Position numbers and translations under genes: made by a program. Source: Saccoglossus kowalevskii (Eukaryota > Hemichordata > Enteropneusta > Harrimaniidae). From it: a stretch of 39,268 bases of DNA. Position 1 is the first letter of the stretch. Each line of letters starts with the position of its first letter. Shown in pieces: positions 35,849 through 39,268 of the stretch. The notes beneath the pieces are model-generated. The model made no database searches and was not told the origin of the DNA. It was given only the letters and a program-made list of their open reading frames with translations. The DNA is taken from positions 237,618-276,885 of the forward strand of contig NW_003155743.1 of assembly GCF_000003605.2 (NCBI RefSeq), read 5' to 3'.

Positions 35849-36003
35849 TACCGTATTTGCTCTATTAGAAGCACATCTTCAATGGAAGTGCATATAAACC
35901 AGCATATGCTTGTTTTGTATTCGAGATAATTAAAATATTACTTATTTTTCCCTCGACTAACACACCTGTACTTAAGAGCATGTACTTCTAATAGAGAAAG
36001 GTA
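35849..36003. mobile_element. TA-flanked MITE, GTATTTGCTCTATTAGAAG family (copy 2)
   Basis: The left end is TACCGTATTTGCTCTATTAG then AAGCACAT. The right end read inwards is TACCTTTCTCTATTAGAAGT then ACATG. 155 bp, with TA at both edges. It lies in the gene A intron close to exon c. Confidence 0.75.
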
Positions 36004-36217
36004 TGTGCATAATTTGATATTATAAGATATTTTACTCTGCTGTGCATACCAATTACTAGTGATATTGATACAATTTAATTCGCATGCATTTTTGGTTGAA
36101 ATCTTAAATGCATATGAATGTTATAACAATACCATGCAATTATCGCAAAATATGCAGTACATGCAGTACAGCAATCATATCGCCCAAAGTTTCCCTACTG
36201 CGAAAGTGCATACTATG

Positions 36218-36347
36218 AGGTTATTATGAGGATATCTCAAAGTATGCAGGAAAACAGTACAGCGGGAGTATTGACTGACGCGCAACGGAGGCCGATGCGA
36301 TGACATACTGTCTGAGTGCATACTTTGAGGAATCCTCGTAATAACCT
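36218..36347. mobile_element. Foldback MITE-like element, 130 bp
   Basis: The left arm is AGGTTATTATGAGGATATCT then CAAAGTATGCA. The right arm read inwards is AGGTTATTACGAGGATTCCT then CAAAGTATGCA. Weaker complementarity (ACAGTAC, ACAGTAT) continues into the centre. Confidence 0.75.
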
Positions 36348-37171
36348 TATTATACATTTTTTCCTTCCAAGGATACACACTGGGAATGCCGAAATTCAAA
36401 ATGTTTAGAACAGAATCAGCGAACTTCTTTGTTCTGAGCCCGGCCAAACCCTGGTGGCAGCCATGTCAGTTTTTATTATTAGAGGACGCTTATGTGAGTA
36501 ATCATTCCATATTTTAATTCGCATTTCCTTATATGGTAGGATGAAAATACCCTGTAAAATACTGCAAAATTACAGCATGCTGTACGGCGACAGATGTATA
36601 ATAATCTGTGTTATTCTTGTGATAACCTTGTGATTATTAATAATAATAATATTTACATGTACAACCTTTTATGATATGGTAAATTCTAGATGTACAATAA
36701 TGAATTATATCAAAGCAACAATATCACTAACAGTTTTGCTGAATCCTTGAAGGCGAGTGTCTTTAACAAGTACTCTCCTCAGCATATTAATATCTAATTT
36801 GCATATTGCTTGGGCAATACTGAGTATATGCCTGCAACAGAAAGGGGGAGGGGGCAAAGTTTGCCTCAGTTTTTCATAAGTTGAATATATATATATTATT
36901 TCACTAACATTAGCATGTTTGTCAATGCGAATAAACATTGATATACATGTATTTCCTTCTTGCAGTACATGGTAAGATAAAGAACCCAAAACTCAGCAAT
37001 TGTAATAATAGAAGTCATATCTATTTTTTTGAAAATTCCAAGCACGGCATTTCTGTAAAACCACCATGCTTTGAAGGCCTGGGAAGAACACTAAGCAACC
37101 AAATGTATTTGACGTTCATTTCACTGAACACGAGAACTAGTAAAATTAAGAATAAAAACAAAAGTTTTTAC

Positions 37172-37261
37172 CTGGAGTAGCTGAAAATATTATACCACCT
37201 TCTTCATCAGAACTATTCTCTTCTTTCAGTGTTGGCTCGATGTGAAAAGATGGTGGATCAT
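37172..37261 (-). CDS. SLC9A3-like: Na+/H+ exchanger gene A, tail exon b (acidic GGI box)
   Basis: A 90-nt exon, phase 1 in and phase 1 out. The acceptor is TTTATATAG at 37262, after a long T tract; the donor is CCAG|GTAAAA at 37171, weaker than the consensus. The peptide begins with the split Asp codon and reads DDPPSFHIEPTLKEE, then NSSDEEGGIIFSATP. The acidic-GGI-F pattern recalls DDDGGIMMRS of NHE1 and SGGIEFLASV of NHE3. The reading frame agrees exactly with the exons on both sides. Because both ends are phase 1, the exon could be skipped without a frameshift. It is too short to be identified on its own. Support comes from phase, splice sites and the matching motif. Confidence 0.74.
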
Positions 37262-37784
37262 CTATATAAAAAAAAAAAAAAAGCATACTTTTTAAGGCAA
37301 TCATTTTTTAAGGTAACAAGACATGCCACAGTTCTGTCGTTTTCATTAAAAAAATATATATTTATTAAAGTGCATGTATACATATCTGTATTGATACGTG
37401 CATCGAATATCTCAAATATCTCTATTTTAATCTATTACGCAAAAAATTTGAACATCCATCAATGAATACCTAAAATAAGGTTCCACAAAGGCCTGATATT
37501 GTTTATTCTGATTGACACTTGATACATCCATACATGGACATATACATACATGTTGGTATTATATTGGCCTTTTTTTACCCGCTTTGCCCAAGGGGGCCAA
37601 AAAGCTAGTGACATGCCAGGAACCTTCATAAAATCCTATATCCCATGGTTAATAATAGCACAATATAACAATTATTAACAATGACGACGACGATGACAAC
37701 GACAACAATGACGACAACAGACATTTCCCTTAATAAACCTTTCCCTTCCATCTTTGACGATACGAACAAGGTAATAAAACTTAC
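37262..37784 (-). other. Gene A intron between exons a and b
   Basis: A 523-bp phase 1 intron with simple-sequence CAT/GAC-type codon runs near 37680-37715 and a T tract (minus strand) just before exon b. No further exon seen. Confidence 0.7.
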
Positions 37785-38094
37785 CTGGGAATGGAATGTC
37801 CATACTGAAACTAACATTTTTATGTGGTCCTTTGTGGTGATGATCTTTGTGTTCTTTACGATGATGATGATGACCGTTGTGATGTCCAACGTGGCTATGA
37901 TGAGAACTATTACGTGATGGTCTATCATCTTCTGAATTCAAACTGTGATGAGAGGGTCTGTTAGCCATCCTAGCTTTCTTTTTCCTCTGTTTCATCACAT
38001 GCCTCAAATGTAAATGAACACTTCTTCGCAGTAGATGGTCGTTCTTTTCAAGTTCAGCATCATGCATATTATGCCTATTCCTTTTGTAGCAGCT
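37785..38094 (-). CDS. SLC9A3-like: Na+/H+ exchanger gene A, C-terminal tail exon a (His-rich block 1)
   Basis: Part of the cytoplasmic tail of a second exchanger whose transport domain lies beyond 39268. The acceptor is CCACAACAG at 38095; phase 0 in, phase 1 out, with donor CCCAG|GTAAGT at 37784. It encodes 103 residues plus a split codon. Residues 1-34 (SCYKRNRHNM..., AELEKNDHLLRRSVH) resemble the NHE3 tail segment [20 protein letters not shown] and the NHE1 SYNRH...LLRR segment, which is the main reason for the family call. A basic stretch KQRKKKAR follows (36-42). Residues 49-91 then form a histidine block with SHH, HHSHVGHHNGHHHH and KDHHHK. By my count 22 of 103 residues are His. RRS at 23-25 is a possible basophilic kinase site. 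No mammalian NHE tail I know has such a block at this point. The family call is an inference from short motifs and exon context, so it is less certain than for gene B. Confidence 0.78.
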
Positions 38095-39268
38095 CTGTTG
38101 TGGACGGAAACATATAAGAGTGGCTAGTCAAAAATAATATTTTTGTTTTGTTTTTAATAATTAGAGCTTTGTTTTGAACAATGTTCATCAAAATGGTCAT
38201 TTTATAGAAACCATATCTGTATCTGATTGTTCTATGGAAATTTCATTATTCTTTTTCGTGGATTCTGCAGTTAGGACACATTTTAAACTACACGAAAAAA
38301 AAAAAACTACATTTGGGGGAGGGGTCAATTAATACATGAATGATAAATATGTTCCCAGGTGGAAAATTCTGTGAAGCAGTTCTCTTTCATTACACAGAAT
38401 GTAGATAAAATTAACATAGTTTTTTCTGTATCTAATAAAAACACTTGTAGGTATTACATGTTTTTATTTCAACCCTAGTACTTTAAAAAATGAATTAAAA
38501 GAGAATTACAGGCAAACAACATAATGCTCCCAGATAAAAGAGCACTACAAATGTAGAAAAATGCAATTTACAATGTGCAAAAATGATCAATCTTAAACAT
38601 TTAATTACGCACACAGATAAGTATGAATGTTAATAGAACAACTTTAGATTCTAACTGATCAAGTTTTTCTTACTGAACATCAAAACATTGGTTAACAGAT
38701 TTTTCTGACCATTTAAAAATTCAATGTAACAGTTTCTCTCATACTAGTAACCTATTCACATGAAAAATTGTCACGAATGTCAAACATTAAATCATGTTTA
38801 TGTTGTATGTCGTGATGGTGGCGTTTTGTGTTTGTCTTACGGCGATAGATAGGCAATGTTGTTTTTGGCGATAGATAATTGTTAAATATAGAGTGGCAAG
38901 ATGTTTCTTTTAGTCAGCACTAGGGAAGCGGACTTTGATAGAACCCGATCTGAACGTTCATGTGATCAAATGTGGATGTCCGATCTTGTAGGTACCACAG
39001 TAAGCCATTGAATAATATTGCATCATGGGAGTTTGTGATCTATTCTGGAGGACGTCGGTTCGCCGTTGTTGGCAGTATACCATTTTTTACGTGTCTACTA
39101 ATCACGCGTTTGCAAGTAACGTTAGAACAATACACTGTGTATTGTCATACAAATTAATGTATTGTGATCTACGGAATGTGCATCATAAAGATAATTCTAT
39201 TGGCCAATTCCGGCCTACTGCAGTTAACGAGTGGGGAAACTCGCCAGTGAATGACATTCCCGATTTTG
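38095..39268 (-). other. Gene A intron upstream of exon a (incomplete)
   Basis: Its phase 0 acceptor is at the exon a boundary. The preceding exon, expected to encode the proximal cytoplasmic tail, could not be found before the window ends. No repeat family recognised. A 61-codon plus-strand frame at 38972 has no family features. Confidence 0.55.

Larger units (their letters stand above)
35808..37171 (-). other. Gene A intron between exons b and c
   Basis: A 1364-bp phase 1 intron. It holds a TA-flanked inverted-repeat element (35849-36003) and a foldback (36218-36347). A 90-codon minus-strand reading frame over the foldback has no splice or family support. Confidence 0.65.

Noticed and set aside
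36175-36447. 90-codon minus-strand frame as an extra gene A exon
   Set aside because: It spans a foldback element and has no convincing phase 1 splice sites.
38972-39157. 61-codon plus-strand frame at the window edge
   Set aside because: No recognisable domain, splice context or repeat support.

Overview
The window looks like AT-rich nuclear DNA from an invertebrate animal, probably marine. The coding exons are short and scattered, have GT-AG splice sites, and are separated by introns of 0.5 to about 20 kb. These introns are full of small inverted-repeat (MITE-like) elements, minisatellites and tandem-core dispersed repeats. The species cannot be read from the sequence. Bivalve, brachiopod and hemichordate-type genomes would all fit the repeat style. 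I saw no rRNA or tRNA gene, CRISPR array, bacterial-style operon, LTR element or intact transposase.

All convincing coding sequence is on the minus strand and belongs to the plasma-membrane Na+/H+ exchanger family (SLC9A/NHE, NHE2/NHE3-like). From 38094 down to 32354, six exons encode the cytoplasmic C-terminal tail (490 residues plus stop) of one exchanger, called gene A; its transport domain lies beyond position 39268. About 6.3 kb further on in the transcription direction, gene B begins. Its exon 1 (26085-25773) carries a signal peptide and the first membrane helix. After an intron of 19.6 kb, exon 2 (6171-5705) encodes the ion-binding core of the transport domain. The rest of gene B lies beyond position 1. 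The window is therefore the junction of two head-to-tail exchanger genes, presumably a tandem duplication.

The most unusual feature is the gene A tail. It has two large histidine-rich blocks (22 His in 103 residues and 30 His in 222 residues), mixed with acidic stretches. It keeps NHE3-type landmarks: a YDEEM box, a DNPLF box and a C-terminal ESSL that fits a class I PDZ ligand. Every intron inside the tail is phase 1, so each internal exon, including a His-rich one, could be skipped without losing the frame. A tail of this kind might change proton or metal sensing of the exchanger; that is inference.

Non-coding layout. Positions 1-5704 (intron 2 of gene B) hold dispersed repeats, a degenerate ~120-bp repeat and a ~27-copy, 50-bp satellite. 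Positions 6172-25772 (intron 1 of gene B) hold a ~20-bp minisatellite, a 70-bp minisatellite, a long TTTA microsatellite, at least eight inverted-repeat elements and several copies of a 156-bp tandem-core element with a terminal hairpin. Positions 26086-32353 are intergenic, with a diverged duplicated segment and two or three small elements. The introns of gene A contain one TA-flanked MITE, one foldback and an ATT microsatellite close to a splice acceptor.
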